Shown piece after piece: positions 32,749 through 42,346 of a DNA stretch of 64,000 nt. The DNA comes from Flavobacteriaceae bacterium PS02338. GTDB lineage: Bacteria; Bacteroidota; Bacteroidia; Sphingobacteriales; Sphingobacteriaceae. How positions within the stretch are numbered: the first letter of the stretch is position 1; each line of letters opens with the position of its first letter. The stretch lies in assembly GCA_029959615.1 (NCBI GenBank), contig JASCOD010000008.1, forward strand, positions 233,795-297,794. The letters are read 5' to 3'. Under the pieces are notes generated by a model. The model ran no database searches, had not been told where the DNA came from, and saw only the letters and a program-made list of their open reading frames with translations. Both the position numbers and the translations under genes were made by a program.

Positions 32749-35229
32749 ATGAATAATATGGGAGACGAACTGAATAAAGATCTAGAAGTTACAGAATTAC
32801 ATAACAAAGAACAATTTGAAGAAGAGGTAGTTCAGCATTTAAATAATCCGGTAACAGATTTAAAGCCGATTGAGAAGGAGTACCTCACTTCGGTTAAAAG
32901 CGTTAAAAAAGAAGGCAATAAGTTTTATTTTTCCGACGGAAGCGCAACTGTAGAGGTTCGTGTGGTAAGCGACGAAATTATAAGGGTACGTTTAGCTCCT
33001 CATGGAGTTTTCTTGGCGGATTTTTCTTATGCGGTAGAACAGGTAGATAAAAAAGTAACTACTTTCAAATTAGAAGATACAATAGATGCCTATCTAATTT
33101 CGACCAATACGATTACTTGCAAGGTTAGGAAAGATAATTTTCTGATCTCGTTTATAGATAATATTACCGGCATTGTAACTAGTAGCGATGCCTCGCCAAT
33201 GCACTGGGAAGAAAATGTGGAGTTTGGAGGCTATTATGTGTACGCTACCAAAGAATGCCAAACGGAAGAGAATTTCTTCGGCTTGGGTGATAAGTCGGGT
33301 AACATGAATTTGCGAGGCAGAAAGTTCCAAAACTGGAATACTGATGCTTATTCTTACGGATGGGACCAAGACCCTTTGTATCGCACCATTCCGTTTTATA
33401 CGGGTATTAACCAAGGCGAGGCTTACGGAATTTTCTTTGATAATACTTTCAAGTCGTATTTCGATTTTGGAATGCAAGATAACAGCAGAACCAGCTTTTG
33501 GTCTGATGGTGGCGAATTGCAATACTACTACATCCACGGTCCACACATGATGGATGTAGTAAAACGCTATCAATCTTTAACCGGAACGCATCAATTGCCA
33601 CCAAAGTGGGCTATCGGCTATCACCAATGTCGTTGGAGTTATTATCCTGAAAGCAAAGTGAGAGAAATTGTAGATGGTTTTAGATCACAGAATATTCCTT
33701 GTGATGCTATTTATTTAGATATCGATTACATGGACGGCTACCGTTGCTTTACATGGAACAAAAAGTATTTCCCAGACCCTAAAAAAATGATTAAGGAACT
33801 GGCGGATGTGGGTATGAAAACTGTGGTCATGATTGACCCAGGGATTAAAGTGGATGATAATTACTGGGTGTTTAAAGAGGGTAAGGATAACAATTACTTC
33901 TGCCGCCGTAGCGATGATTATTTTATGGAAGGTCATGTTTGGCCAGGTCGTTGCCAGTTTCCAGATTTTACCAATCCAACTGTAAGAGAATGGTGGGGAG
34001 GTTTGTATAAAGAGTTGGTAGATATGGGCGTTGCTGGATTTTGGAATGATATGAACGAGCCAGCGGTGTTTGGTGCGGGAACTTTCCCTAACGATGTACG
34101 TCACAATTATGACGGCTACCGTGGGTCACACCGTAAAGCGCACAACGTTTACGGTATGCAAATGGTACGTTCTACTTACGAAGGTTTGAAAAAACTGCAA
34201 CGCAATAAACGTCCATTTACTATTACCAGAGCAGGTTATTCCGGCATGCAACGTTACGCTTCGGTTTGGACTGGTGATAACGTAGCGACTTGGGAGCACT
34301 TGAAATTGGCTAATATCCAATGCCAACGCATGTCGGTTTCTGGCGTACCGTTTTGTGGTACCGATATTGGTGGATTTAGTGGAGAACCAGATGGCGAATT
34401 ATTTACCCGTTGGATACAATTAGGTGTATTTTCTCCATTTATGCGTGCCCACTCTGCGGGTGATACTCGTGAGCGTGAACCTTGGAGTTTTGGCGAGCCG
34501 TTTACTTCGATTAACCGTAAGTTTATTGAGCTGCGTTATAAATTGATGCCGTACATTTATTCGGTATTCTGGGAACATCACCGTCATGGTTTCCCAATTT
34601 TACGTCCATTGGCGATGCTGGAGCAGGAGAATATTTCTAACCACTACCGTCAGGATGAATTTACTTTTGGTGATAAGATTTTGGTTTGCCCAGTGTTGGA
34701 ACAAGGTGCTACATCAAGACGTGTTTACCTACCAAAAGGAAAATGGTTCAATTATTGGACTTTAGAATTGCTAGAAGGTGGCAGCGAATATGTAGTGGAT
34801 ACACCTCTGGATACCATGCCTTTGTTTGTGAGGGCAGGTTCAGTAATGCCAGAATATCCTGTAATGCAGTATGTAGGCGAGAAACATATCGACGAAGTTT
34901 GGTTGAATGTTTACTATTCTGATTACGAAGTAAACTCGTTTATGTACGAAGACCACGGCGACACTTTCGCTTACGAGCAGGATATTTACTTGGAGAAGAA
35001 GTTTAATGCCAAAGGCGATGCAAGCAGTTTTAATATTGAACAAACAATAGAAGGTTTGTATACCCCGACATACGAGTTGTATGACTTCCGTATCATTGCC
35101 TTGCCTTTTAACGTGGGTAAGGTTTACGTAGATGATAAAGAGGTGAAAGATTTTGTAGTGAACGAACGTGGTATTTTACGCTTTAAATCGAACAAAAACT
35201 TCTCTAGAATTAATATTTTGAAGGGATAA
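32749..35229 (+). CDS. GH31 alpha-glucosidase
   Basis: An 826-residue cytoplasmic enzyme (no signal peptide). GH31 landmarks: N-terminal beta-sandwich with FFGLGDKSGNMNLRG, catalytic barrel with YLDIDYMDGYRCFTW, nucleophile Asp in GFWNDMNEPAVFG (about residue 435), the acid/base region after SVWTGDN, and PFCGTDIGGFSG with FSPFMRAHS. It hydrolyses alpha-glucosidic bonds. Next to glgB, it probably works on intracellular glycogen or maltodextrins. A second ATG lies three codons in. A palindromic repeat separates it from glgB. Confidence 0.93.
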   Translation: MNNMGDELNKDLEVTELHNKEQFEEEVVQHLNNPVTDLKPIEKEYLTSVKSVKKEGNKFYFSDGSATVEVRVVSDEIIRVRLAPHGVFLADFSYAVEQVDKKVTTFKLEDTIDAYLISTNTITCKVRKDNFLISFIDNITGIVTSSDASPMHWEENVEFGGYYVYATKECQTEENFFGLGDKSGNMNLRGRKFQNWNTDAYSYGWDQDPLYRTIPFYTGINQGEAYGIFFDNTFKSYFDFGMQDNSRTSFWSDGGELQYYYIHGPHMMDVVKRYQSLTGTHQLPPKWAIGYHQCRWSYYPESKVREIVDGFRSQNIPCDAIYLDIDYMDGYRCFTWNKKYFPDPKKMIKELADVGMKTVVMIDPGIKVDDNYWVFKEGKDNNYFCRRSDDYFMEGHVWPGRCQFPDFTNPTVREWWGGLYKELVDMGVAGFWNDMNEPAVFGAGTFPNDVRHNYDGYRGSHRKAHNVYGMQMVRSTYEGLKKLQRNKRPFTITRAGYSGMQRYASVWTGDNVATWEHLKLANIQCQRMSVSGVPFCGTDIGGFSGEPDGELFTRWIQLGVFSPFMRAHSAGDTREREPWSFGEPFTSINRKFIELRYKLMPYIYSVFWEHHRHGFPILRPLAMLEQENISNHYRQDEFTFGDKILVCPVLEQGATSRRVYLPKGKWFNYWTLELLEGGSEYVVDTPLDTMPLFVRAGSVMPEYPVMQYVGEKHIDEVWLNVYYSDYEVNSFMYEDHGDTFAYEQDIYLEKKFNAKGDASSFNIEQTIEGLYTPTYELYDFRIIALPFNVGKVYVDDKEVKDFVVNERGILRFKSNKNFSRINILKG

Positions 35230-35247
35230 TTATTCTAACAGATTTCT

Positions 35248-35317
35248 CGTCATTGCGAGGTACAAGTCAATCTTTAAAACTAATATCATTTAGATTGCTT
35301 CGTACCTCGCAATGACG
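35248..35317. repeat. Palindromic dispersed repeat, second copy
   Basis: CGTCATTGCGAGGTAC at the left and GTACCTCGCAATGACG at the right edge form a long imperfect hairpin. Same family as 29643-29723. It fills the interval between GH31 and glgB and may act as a transcript-stabilising or attenuating structure. Confidence 0.85.
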
Positions 35318-35365
35318 TAATATGACTACCTTGTAGGTTGTAAATTCTACCTCAAATCAATCAAA

Positions 35366-37351
35366 ATGGCCAAGCGAACCACAAAAACTATTAAATCCAA
35401 AGCAGCAGTAGCTGTAGAAAATGCTTTTGAAAAATACCAATCTACGGTTTGGCAACATAGTTTGTTTACAGATTTCGATATCTCCTTATTCCTTTTAGGC
35501 AAGCACTTTAAGCTTTACGAGAAAATGGGAGCGCATTTATGTACGGTAAATGGGATAGGTGGTGTGTATTTTGCAGTCTGGGCTCCTAATGCTCAAAAGG
35601 TTTGTGTAATGGCCGATTTCAACGGTTGGAATAGAGAAAGTCATTTGTTATACAATCGTTGGGACGAATCTGGAATTTGGGAAGGCTTTATCCCTCACGT
35701 AAAAAAAGGAGAAGTTTATAAATATTACATCAAAGGTTTTGATGGTGCGGATTTAGAGAAAAGTGATCCATATGCATTCCATGCCGAACACCCGCCGCAT
35801 AAGGCATCGGTAGTTTGGGGCACTGACTACCAGTGGAAAGACAAAGCTTGGATGAACAAACGCGAGAAGAAAAATGCGCTAGATCAGCCTATTTCGGTTT
35901 ATGAAGTGCATTTGGGTTCTTGGCAACGCGACCCATCCGACCCAGAAAGAGTATTGAGTTATGGCGAAATTGCCAAAGCGCTAGTTCCTTACGTGTTGGA
36001 AATGGGCTTTACCCATGTCGAGTTTCTGCCAGTAATGGAATATCCATATTATCCATCTTGGGGATATCAGGTCACTGGATATTACGCCGCTAGTTCACGT
36101 CACGGTTCGCCACAAGATTTAATGTTATTGATAGAGGAATTCCACAAAAATAACATCGCTGTAATCTTAGATTGGGTACCATCACATTTTCCTGGAGATG
36201 CCAACGGATTGTATCATTTCGACGGTACACATTTATATGAGCACTCGGATATGCGTAAGGGCTTTCATCCCGATTGGAAGTCTTACATCTTTAATTACGA
36301 CAGAAACGAAGTGCGCTCTTTCTTAATCAGCAATGCGATGTTCTGGTTGGATAAATACCATTTGGATGGCTTAAGAGTAGATGCTGTAGCTTCAATGTTG
36401 TATTTTGATTTTAGTAGAAATGAAGGCGAATATGGTACCAATGAATATGGTGGGACAGAAAATTTAGGTGCGGTGAAATTCCTTAAAGACATGAACGAAG
36501 CGCTTTATGGAAACTTTAAAGGTATACAAACCATTGCTGAAGAAAGTAGTACTTATGACGGTGTAACTAGACCCGTATATGCTGGTGGTTTAGGTTTTGG
36601 TATGAAATGGATGATGGGTTGGATGAACGATACCTTGAAGTATTTCAAAGTTAATCCAATCGGTAGGAAACACAATCACCATCAGTTAACCTTTAGCATG
36701 ACTTATGCTTTTACGGAAAACTTTATGTTGCCATTATCACACGATGAGGTGGTGCATGGTAAATCGCCCATGATTTATAAAATGCCTGGCGACGAATGGC
36801 AAAAGTTTGCAAATTTGAGAGCTTTGTATGCTTATATGTGGACACATCCAGGAGCCAAACTTCTATTTATGGGCGATGAGTTTGCGCAAACTTCTGAATG
36901 GAACTGCTTCGAATCGCTAAATTGGGATTTGTTGCAGCATGCTCCGCACAAAGGAATGTTAGCGGTGGTAAAATCACTTAACGAACTGCTTAAAACGGAA
37001 CCAGCTTTATATCATTATAATTTCTCTCACGAAGGGTTTGAGTGGCAAGAAGCGGATGATGCAGATCAGTCTATATATGTTTATCAACGTAGGTCGGATA
37101 AAGCAAAAGATACTTTAGTTGTTGCTATTAATCTTACGCCTGTTTGCCGAGAAAATTATAGAATTGGAATTCCTGTTAAGGGAAAATGGAAAGAGATTTT
37201 CAATTCAGATGCTGCGGAATTTTACGGGAGCAATCAATTGAACTCGGAAATAAAGCCAACCGAAAATATCGCTCATCAGCATCAACAACAATCTATTGCT
37301 ATTAGCTTGCCTCCCTTGGCAGTAAGTATTTTTAAAAAAGTTGGCAAATAA
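35366..37351 (+). CDS. glgB: 1,4-alpha-glucan branching enzyme
   Basis: A 661-residue cytoplasmic GH13 enzyme. CBM48-like N-terminal domain (YFAVWAPNAQKVCVMADFNGW, about residues 70-95), the barrel with DWVPSHFP, catalytic Asp in LDGLRVDAVASM (about residue 339), Glu in IAEESS (about 392) and LSHDEVVHGK with the last catalytic Asp. It introduces alpha-1,6 branches into glycogen. Together with the GH31 gene it forms an alpha-glucan module; no glgA or glgC is in the window. The stop overlaps the next ATG by one base. Confidence 0.96.
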   Translation: MAKRTTKTIKSKAAVAVENAFEKYQSTVWQHSLFTDFDISLFLLGKHFKLYEKMGAHLCTVNGIGGVYFAVWAPNAQKVCVMADFNGWNRESHLLYNRWDESGIWEGFIPHVKKGEVYKYYIKGFDGADLEKSDPYAFHAEHPPHKASVVWGTDYQWKDKAWMNKREKKNALDQPISVYEVHLGSWQRDPSDPERVLSYGEIAKALVPYVLEMGFTHVEFLPVMEYPYYPSWGYQVTGYYAASSRHGSPQDLMLLIEEFHKNNIAVILDWVPSHFPGDANGLYHFDGTHLYEHSDMRKGFHPDWKSYIFNYDRNEVRSFLISNAMFWLDKYHLDGLRVDAVASMLYFDFSRNEGEYGTNEYGGTENLGAVKFLKDMNEALYGNFKGIQTIAEESSTYDGVTRPVYAGGLGFGMKWMMGWMNDTLKYFKVNPIGRKHNHHQLTFSMTYAFTENFMLPLSHDEVVHGKSPMIYKMPGDEWQKFANLRALYAYMWTHPGAKLLFMGDEFAQTSEWNCFESLNWDLLQHAPHKGMLAVVKSLNELLKTEPALYHYNFSHEGFEWQEADDADQSIYVYQRRSDKAKDTLVVAINLTPVCRENYRIGIPVKGKWKEIFNSDAAEFYGSNQLNSEIKPTENIAHQHQQQSIAISLPPLAVSIFKKVGK

Positions 37352-37701
37352 TGAAACGAGACTTTAGGTTTTATAAAATTGCCACAGGCGATTGGTATAT
37401 TGATTTGCCAGAATGGAAAGGTGATCCTGAAGATTTACAAATGATTCAAGGGGCAGATGAATGGCTAGATTTGGTCAGTAATTCAAACGAAGTTACACTT
37501 AGTATTGCCGATTGTTCATTTGATGAAGCCGATTACCTAACCTTGATAAGATTGGGCGAAACGAATCTTGGTGGCGGTGGGAATTATTTCTTAGAACGTT
37601 ATCAAAATCGAAGTGTCGGTTTGAAAATATGGCTTTGCGAAATCGTGACATTTATTTTTGACCAATATCCTCAGCGCATATATTTTGCAGCAATTACTTA
37701 G
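37351..37701 (+). CDS. Small uncharacterised protein (DUF6717-like)
   Basis: A 116-residue soluble protein starting in the glgB stop codon (TAATG), so translationally coupled. It reads RFYKIATGDWYIDLPEWKG near the start and is followed by QGADEWLDLV and LGETNLGGGGNYFL. The opening resembles DUF6717 proteins as I recall them. No catalytic motif seen. Its coupling to glgB may be accidental. Confidence 0.6.
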   Translation: MKRDFRFYKIATGDWYIDLPEWKGDPEDLQMIQGADEWLDLVSNSNEVTLSIADCSFDEADYLTLIRLGETNLGGGGNYFLERYQNRSVGLKIWLCEIVTFIFDQYPQRIYFAAIT

Positions 37702-37954
37702 TTTATCGATGTGTAATTTTTTTCGCTAGGTGTGTAAACATGTGTAAGTGAATACGCTTTGATGAAGCTTTCCCTCTAAATCTGACTTTTATTTTTTTGC
37801 TGTGTAAAAATTGAAATTCATTTAAAAAATGAGATTAAGGCGTATTTGTAACGTTTTTGATTGTAATTTTTATTGATAGACTAGATTTGCCAGCTAATTG
37901 CGTCAGTTTTTGCAGTAGGAACAGTATCAATGTCACTGTAAAAACCTTAAGCTT

Positions 37955-38548
37955 ATGGATGCTATAGTTTTATCAAATTTTAACGATTCTTCGGATGTTA
38001 ATGTGTCTTCGGAGATGATTGCTGTCGAAAAAAGTAAGATAGCCAAAAAGGTAAGGAAAATTGCTTTTAGTTCTGTGGTTAAGCTTCTTTTAACTAGTGC
38101 CGTGGGGTTGATCGCTTGGACCTCTTGGAAGCCGGGACTTTATGATCAATATAAGGTAAGTAATGATCTAATAGTTGAGCAATTAGCTGGTGCGCCATAT
38201 GAAGAGCTTAAGGCTGCAGCTACCTACTTTGATGACGGAAGCTATTATGAAGCTAAACAGATGGTGTCTAAATATTACTTGAAAAATTTAGATAATCATC
38301 AAATTGCTATCCAATACGCCGAGATCTTAATAGCAACTGATTGTTTCGAAACAAGTAGAGAGGTATTGAATCCTGTTTATAAGGGTGGTAATGTGAAATT
38401 TAAGGCAGAGGCTGCTTATTTATCGGCATTAAGCGCTTTAAAAGAAGGAGATATTAAATCTTCAAAAGAATGGTTGAGGAAAGTGGCGTCTGGAACTGCG
38501 TATACTTTAGCGGCAAATGAATTGCTGATAAAGCTGGAAGAGTTATAA
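37955..38548 (+). CDS. TM-TPR protein, anti-sigma paralogue lacking the N-terminal domain
   Basis: A 197-residue protein with one membrane helix (LLLTSAVGLIAWTSW, about residues 46-62) followed by WKPGLYDQYKVS and a helical TPR-like region (YFDDGSYYEAKQMVSKYY, AAYLSALSALKEGDIKSS). It aligns throughout with the C-terminal parts of the proteins at 38831 and 46580 but lacks their N-terminal sigma-binding-like segment. Probably an envelope partner of the same signalling cluster. Role inferred from paralogy only. A terminator follows at 38572. Confidence 0.65.
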   Translation: MDAIVLSNFNDSSDVNVSSEMIAVEKSKIAKKVRKIAFSSVVKLLLTSAVGLIAWTSWKPGLYDQYKVSNDLIVEQLAGAPYEELKAAATYFDDGSYYEAKQMVSKYYLKNLDNHQIAIQYAEILIATDCFETSREVLNPVYKGGNVKFKAEAAYLSALSALKEGDIKSSKEWLRKVASGTAYTLAANELLIKLEEL

Positions 38549-38571
38549 GGTTGATTGATAATAATGTGAGG

Positions 38572-38597
38572 GGCGCTATTTATAGCGCCTTTTTTTT
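38572..38597 (+). terminator. Terminator of the 37955 gene
   Basis: GGCGCTAT/ATAGCGCC around a two- to three-base loop, followed by eight T. Confidence 0.85.
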
Positions 38598-38830
38598 GTG
38601 CTTTATAAAATTTAAGGGTAATTTATTCCCCGTTTTGGGGTGTTGGTGTGTCTGTTTGATCTTATTTTTATTGGCTTTTGGGTGGTTTTTATTTTTAAAA
38701 AGATTTGCATTGTTGATTTATTGTGTATATTTTTACTCTTATTGAGATGATTGGGGAAATATTTGCTTGCTTTTTCTCTTAATCTATAATCGATAAATTG
38801 TTTAGGTGTGGTAAAAAATACACAGTTGTT

Positions 38831-39571
38831 ATGGATAAGGTTTTACTTGCTGTTAGGTATGTTGATGGAGAACTAGATGAATTAGAACACCGAGCATTTG
38901 AAGATGCTATGAGGGGCGACGTAGAATTGCAGGAGTATTTTAGCTACTACAAAGAGATCAATCGCAATATTGGTATGCAATTAAAGGAAGCCCTAATTTT
39001 TCCTAAATTTAAAAAAGCCGATACCGAAGAGATATATGTGGAAGAGAAACTTAAATCTGATCTAGATTATCTTTGGTTTTTAGGTTGGGGGTTGGCTATT
39101 GTTTTAGCATTGCTGGTTTGGAAGCCATGGAAAGCGGAGTTGTATGAAGAATTTGGATTAGATCGTAAGATCATTGCTTCTAAATTAATTAGTGCTCCTT
39201 ATCAGGGCTTTGAAGAGGCTGCCCGCTTTTTGGAAAAAAGAGATTATTACGAAGCTAAAAGGATTGTTTCCAAGTCATTTACTCAAAATCCAGAAGACTT
39301 TAAGCTTGCCAATTATTACGCAATGTTACTGATTGCAGACAATTGCTTGGAGACAGGACGAGAAGTCTTGTATCCTTTTGCAAACACAAATTCAATATAT
39401 AAATACGATGCAGCTTATATGCTGGCTTTGTCTTACTTGAAGTCTGGAGATAAAGAGAAATGTGGTTACTGGTTGAGGCTCATTGATGAAAAATCTTCTT
39501 ACTACAGTCAATCGGTTCAGCTTCTAAATAAACTTAATTTAGACGATTCTAAGAAGTCTAATTTCATTTAA
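38831..39571 (+). CDS. Anti-sigma-factor-like TM-TPR protein
   Basis: A 246-residue protein from ATG 38831 (the TTG at 38798 adds 11 residues). The N terminus (LLAVRYVDGELDELEHRAFE) looks like the sigma-binding helical segment of anti-sigma factors; a membrane helix (FLGWGLAIVLALLVW) and WKPWKAELYEEFG follow, then a TPR-like periplasmic domain. It aligns end to end with the 46580 product, which overlaps a sigma-factor gene. No own sigma gene is adjacent here. It is convergent with the CHAT gene and overlaps it by eight bases. Confidence 0.68.
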   Translation: MDKVLLAVRYVDGELDELEHRAFEDAMRGDVELQEYFSYYKEINRNIGMQLKEALIFPKFKKADTEEIYVEEKLKSDLDYLWFLGWGLAIVLALLVWKPWKAELYEEFGLDRKIIASKLISAPYQGFEEAARFLEKRDYYEAKRIVSKSFTQNPEDFKLANYYAMLLIADNCLETGREVLYPFANTNSIYKYDAAYMLALSYLKSGDKEKCGYWLRLIDEKSSYYSQSVQLLNKLNLDDSKKSNFI

Positions 39572-42218
39572 AAGACTTCCTGTTTTTTCTTCTCATGAAG
39601 CTATAAGTAGCGACACACAGAATAATTAAGCAAGTAATTAAACTATAGGTCAGCCAGTTTTTGGGGGTAGGTAAGTGGATCTCTTGATTTTTCCCCATGT
39701 AAATCAAACTGTCCCAATAATAGGGAAGTAGTAAAGCATTACTAGCTTTTGGTGTATTGATCCAATTTAGCTTTGCTTGTCTGAGTGCTTCGCTTGGATT
39801 TCCTGTCTCCGAAAGATTTTGATAAAAGTTAGCGGTAATTATAGCAGCCGCATCGTCGTTTACATTCCATAGGCTAGCGATGGTTGCAGAGGTGCCAATA
39901 GCGCTAAAACCTCTCGAAAGGCTAATGATCCCTTCTCCATTTGCTAGGATACCATCTGCCGTTTGACAAGCACTTAGTACTACCAGAGATGGTGAATTCT
40001 GCTTTGCGGAAAGCTCAAAAAGATACATTTTTTCCGTTCCAAAATCTAAGGTGGGTTCATTGCTTGGACCAGTTAGGTAAGCATGAGTGCCAATATGCAT
40101 TAGCTTGCTTTTTGCAAAGAGTTGCTCAAATGATTTTGCATTCACAGCATCGTTAAATAAAAAATCACCGGCTACATATTTTTTGATTAATTCTGCTTCG
40201 GTTTTTATTGCCTTTAGCTCGGCTTTATTCCCGTTGTTATGCGTAAGAAATAAACCTGCGAAGGTATTAGAAGTTGTCTCTTTCTTTTTCGTTTGTAGCG
40301 TTTGGATAGAAAAGGCATAATCTATAGCATGGGTTTTAATCAAAAACGGCCATTTGCTAATGTTTTCCGAATAACTATTGTTGATCATCAGGCCATCAAA
40401 AGAAAGGTAGCCTAAAATTCCATCGGGTATAATGGTTAACTGCTCGTTTGGTTTAACATTAATTGGTGCTAGAATTAACTCGTAGATCTGGTAAGATGCC
40501 TGGAAAAATGCTTTAGGCGAATTCAGCATGGCATTTGGGCCATTGTGGAAATAAGTTTTTACAAAATCTCGTAGTGCTAATTTTACTTTATCCACATAAG
40601 GCAATCTGATTACTTTTTCTATTTTATTTTGGTTGATATTGATGACATAGATATTTTCTTCTCCTATGAAATATTCGATAAACCGATGGTTTGGTAGTTT
40701 GTCTATTTGAATATTTGTGTAGTAGTCTTCCGTGTTTAAATACTGATATTTTTTGGACAATGCTTTGTTGACTAATGCTAAATCATACTTTAAGGCTTCT
40801 GTGTTTTTAGTCGTATTGCTATTGGGTTCTTCTATAGCTTGTTTTTCCAAATAGCTGATGCTGCGCTCTAATTGCTGCTTTCTAAGAAAAAGACTATCAC
40901 TTTTGATATTCTTGGAAACCGATTGCTGATTTCGCTGCATTTGGTCTAGTAGCGTTCTGCTTTTGCTCTGTTCTGCTAAAATTAAAATTTGTTGTAGGTA
41001 ATTCTCATCCTTTGTTTGCTCGTATAATTGATAACTGATGGAAATTCCTTGCTCTGCAATCTGCTTGAGGTAGTTTTGTAGCCGTTCTTTAGTCCTGTCT
41101 GCCGCAAATTCACTCCTGATCTTATCTGCAGAAAGCAAACTTAGATTGATGTTTTCTAATGCTTTTTCCGGATGTTTTAATTTGAGGTTGGCCCTTGCCA
41201 TCAACATGAAAACCTCTACTAGCTTATTGTCTCCATAGATGTTTTTTGTCTTATTTATACCAAGTGTAGCCAAAGTTTGTTGTCCGTAACTGATGGCTTC
41301 TTTTGGTTTTCCTTGTGCTAAATAAGTTTCTCCGATTTGAGTGTAAAGATTCGCCCGTTCCCTTATTCTGCTGTGGGGATAGTATTGATTAAGCAACTGG
41401 AGTGCTTTTAAGTAAGCGGTATTGGCCTTGGTGGTTTGCTGCTGCTGTAAATAAACATTGCCAGCGGTGGTGTACGAACTCATCAGCCAATAGGCCGTTT
41501 CCGCATTGTTCGCTTTTTGTCTGCCAATGTTAGTTTCGATGATCGTAGCGGCTTTTGAGTAATTTTTGTCATCGAACAATACATCTGCGTAAACGTTATT
41601 CAGCATTATCCTCCTAAAATTGTCCGGTTTCAGTGCCAATCCGATATTTATAGCTTTGTAGGCATCTTCTAGTTTCGCCATCGAGCGGTACGAAATGGCC
41701 ATGTTGCAGTAAATCGCTGCGGTTTTGTTAATGTCTTCATTATAGTATTGTTGAAATTCTATACTCTGTTTTTGGATAAATAATGCCCGCTCGTAATCTC
41801 CAAGTCGGGTGTAGTTATTTCCAAGAGGTTTAAGAATATATTCTACAACATCATAGTCTAATACCTGGTATTTCCGGAAAAAACTGAGTGCATTTTCATA
41901 AGAATTAATAGAACCGAAGATGTTGCCATCTAGTAATTGGTAATAAGCTAAGGTACTTAGTAGGTTTAGCCAGGCAAAACGTTCTTCAGCGGTCTTAGCA
42001 TTCCGCCAGCGCTCTTTTTGAATTTTTAAAATTGCAATAGTTGCTTTTTGGGGATTTTCGTTCGCTTGATCTAGCTGTTCATAAATCCAATTGGTAAGAT
42101 CGTTTTTAGCTTTGAAACCGTTTAGCCTGTTGTGTAAATCATCGTTCTGCGCAAATACCAGACTGCTTTGAGATAGCAGAAGAAGTAAACATAAATACTT
42201 GAAGTATCGGCAGAGCAT
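39564..42218 (-). CDS. Exported TPR-CHAT protease, membrane-anchored
   Basis: An 884-residue protein with a signal peptide (LCLLLLLSQSSLVFAQ), a long stretch of TPR repeats (about residues 80-400), a coiled-coil linker, a C-terminal CHAT caspase-like peptidase domain (about 560-840) and a terminal membrane helix (LITCLIILCVATYSFM, about 855-872) before a basic tail. The catalytic pair is visible: His in MHIGTHAYLTG (about 709) and Cys in VLSACQTADG (about 750). The protease domain should face the periplasm, anchored in the inner membrane. It lies in a cluster with sigma/anti-sigma genes and a PKD/barrel protein, suggesting an envelope-signalling protease. Substrate unknown. Confidence 0.85.
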   Translation of the reverse strand: MLCRYFKYLCLLLLLSQSSLVFAQNDDLHNRLNGFKAKNDLTNWIYEQLDQANENPQKATIAILKIQKERWRNAKTAEERFAWLNLLSTLAYYQLLDGNIFGSINSYENALSFFRKYQVLDYDVVEYILKPLGNNYTRLGDYERALFIQKQSIEFQQYYNEDINKTAAIYCNMAISYRSMAKLEDAYKAINIGLALKPDNFRRIMLNNVYADVLFDDKNYSKAATIIETNIGRQKANNAETAYWLMSSYTTAGNVYLQQQQTTKANTAYLKALQLLNQYYPHSRIRERANLYTQIGETYLAQGKPKEAISYGQQTLATLGINKTKNIYGDNKLVEVFMLMARANLKLKHPEKALENINLSLLSADKIRSEFAADRTKERLQNYLKQIAEQGISISYQLYEQTKDENYLQQILILAEQSKSRTLLDQMQRNQQSVSKNIKSDSLFLRKQQLERSISYLEKQAIEEPNSNTTKNTEALKYDLALVNKALSKKYQYLNTEDYYTNIQIDKLPNHRFIEYFIGEENIYVININQNKIEKVIRLPYVDKVKLALRDFVKTYFHNGPNAMLNSPKAFFQASYQIYELILAPINVKPNEQLTIIPDGILGYLSFDGLMINNSYSENISKWPFLIKTHAIDYAFSIQTLQTKKKETTSNTFAGLFLTHNNGNKAELKAIKTEAELIKKYVAGDFLFNDAVNAKSFEQLFAKSKLMHIGTHAYLTGPSNEPTLDFGTEKMYLFELSAKQNSPSLVVLSACQTADGILANGEGIISLSRGFSAIGTSATIASLWNVNDDAAAIITANFYQNLSETGNPSEALRQAKLNWINTPKASNALLLPYYWDSLIYMGKNQEIHLPTPKNWLTYSLITCLIILCVATYSFMRRKNRKSFK

Positions 42219-42346
42219 GGGTTGAGGTTTTTGCTGTAAATTACAGTTACTATTTCAAACCTGCAACTTTTACCTAAGAGGCGTAGGTGCCAAGCGATGA
42301 GAAATTCTCTCCTTTTAAGGAGGGATATCCGAAGGTCAGAGAGGGC

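Noticed and set aside
38551..38745. 64-codon hydrophobic frame after the 37955 gene
   Set aside because: It runs straight through the terminator hairpin and its T-run; the hydrophobic codons come from T-rich DNA.
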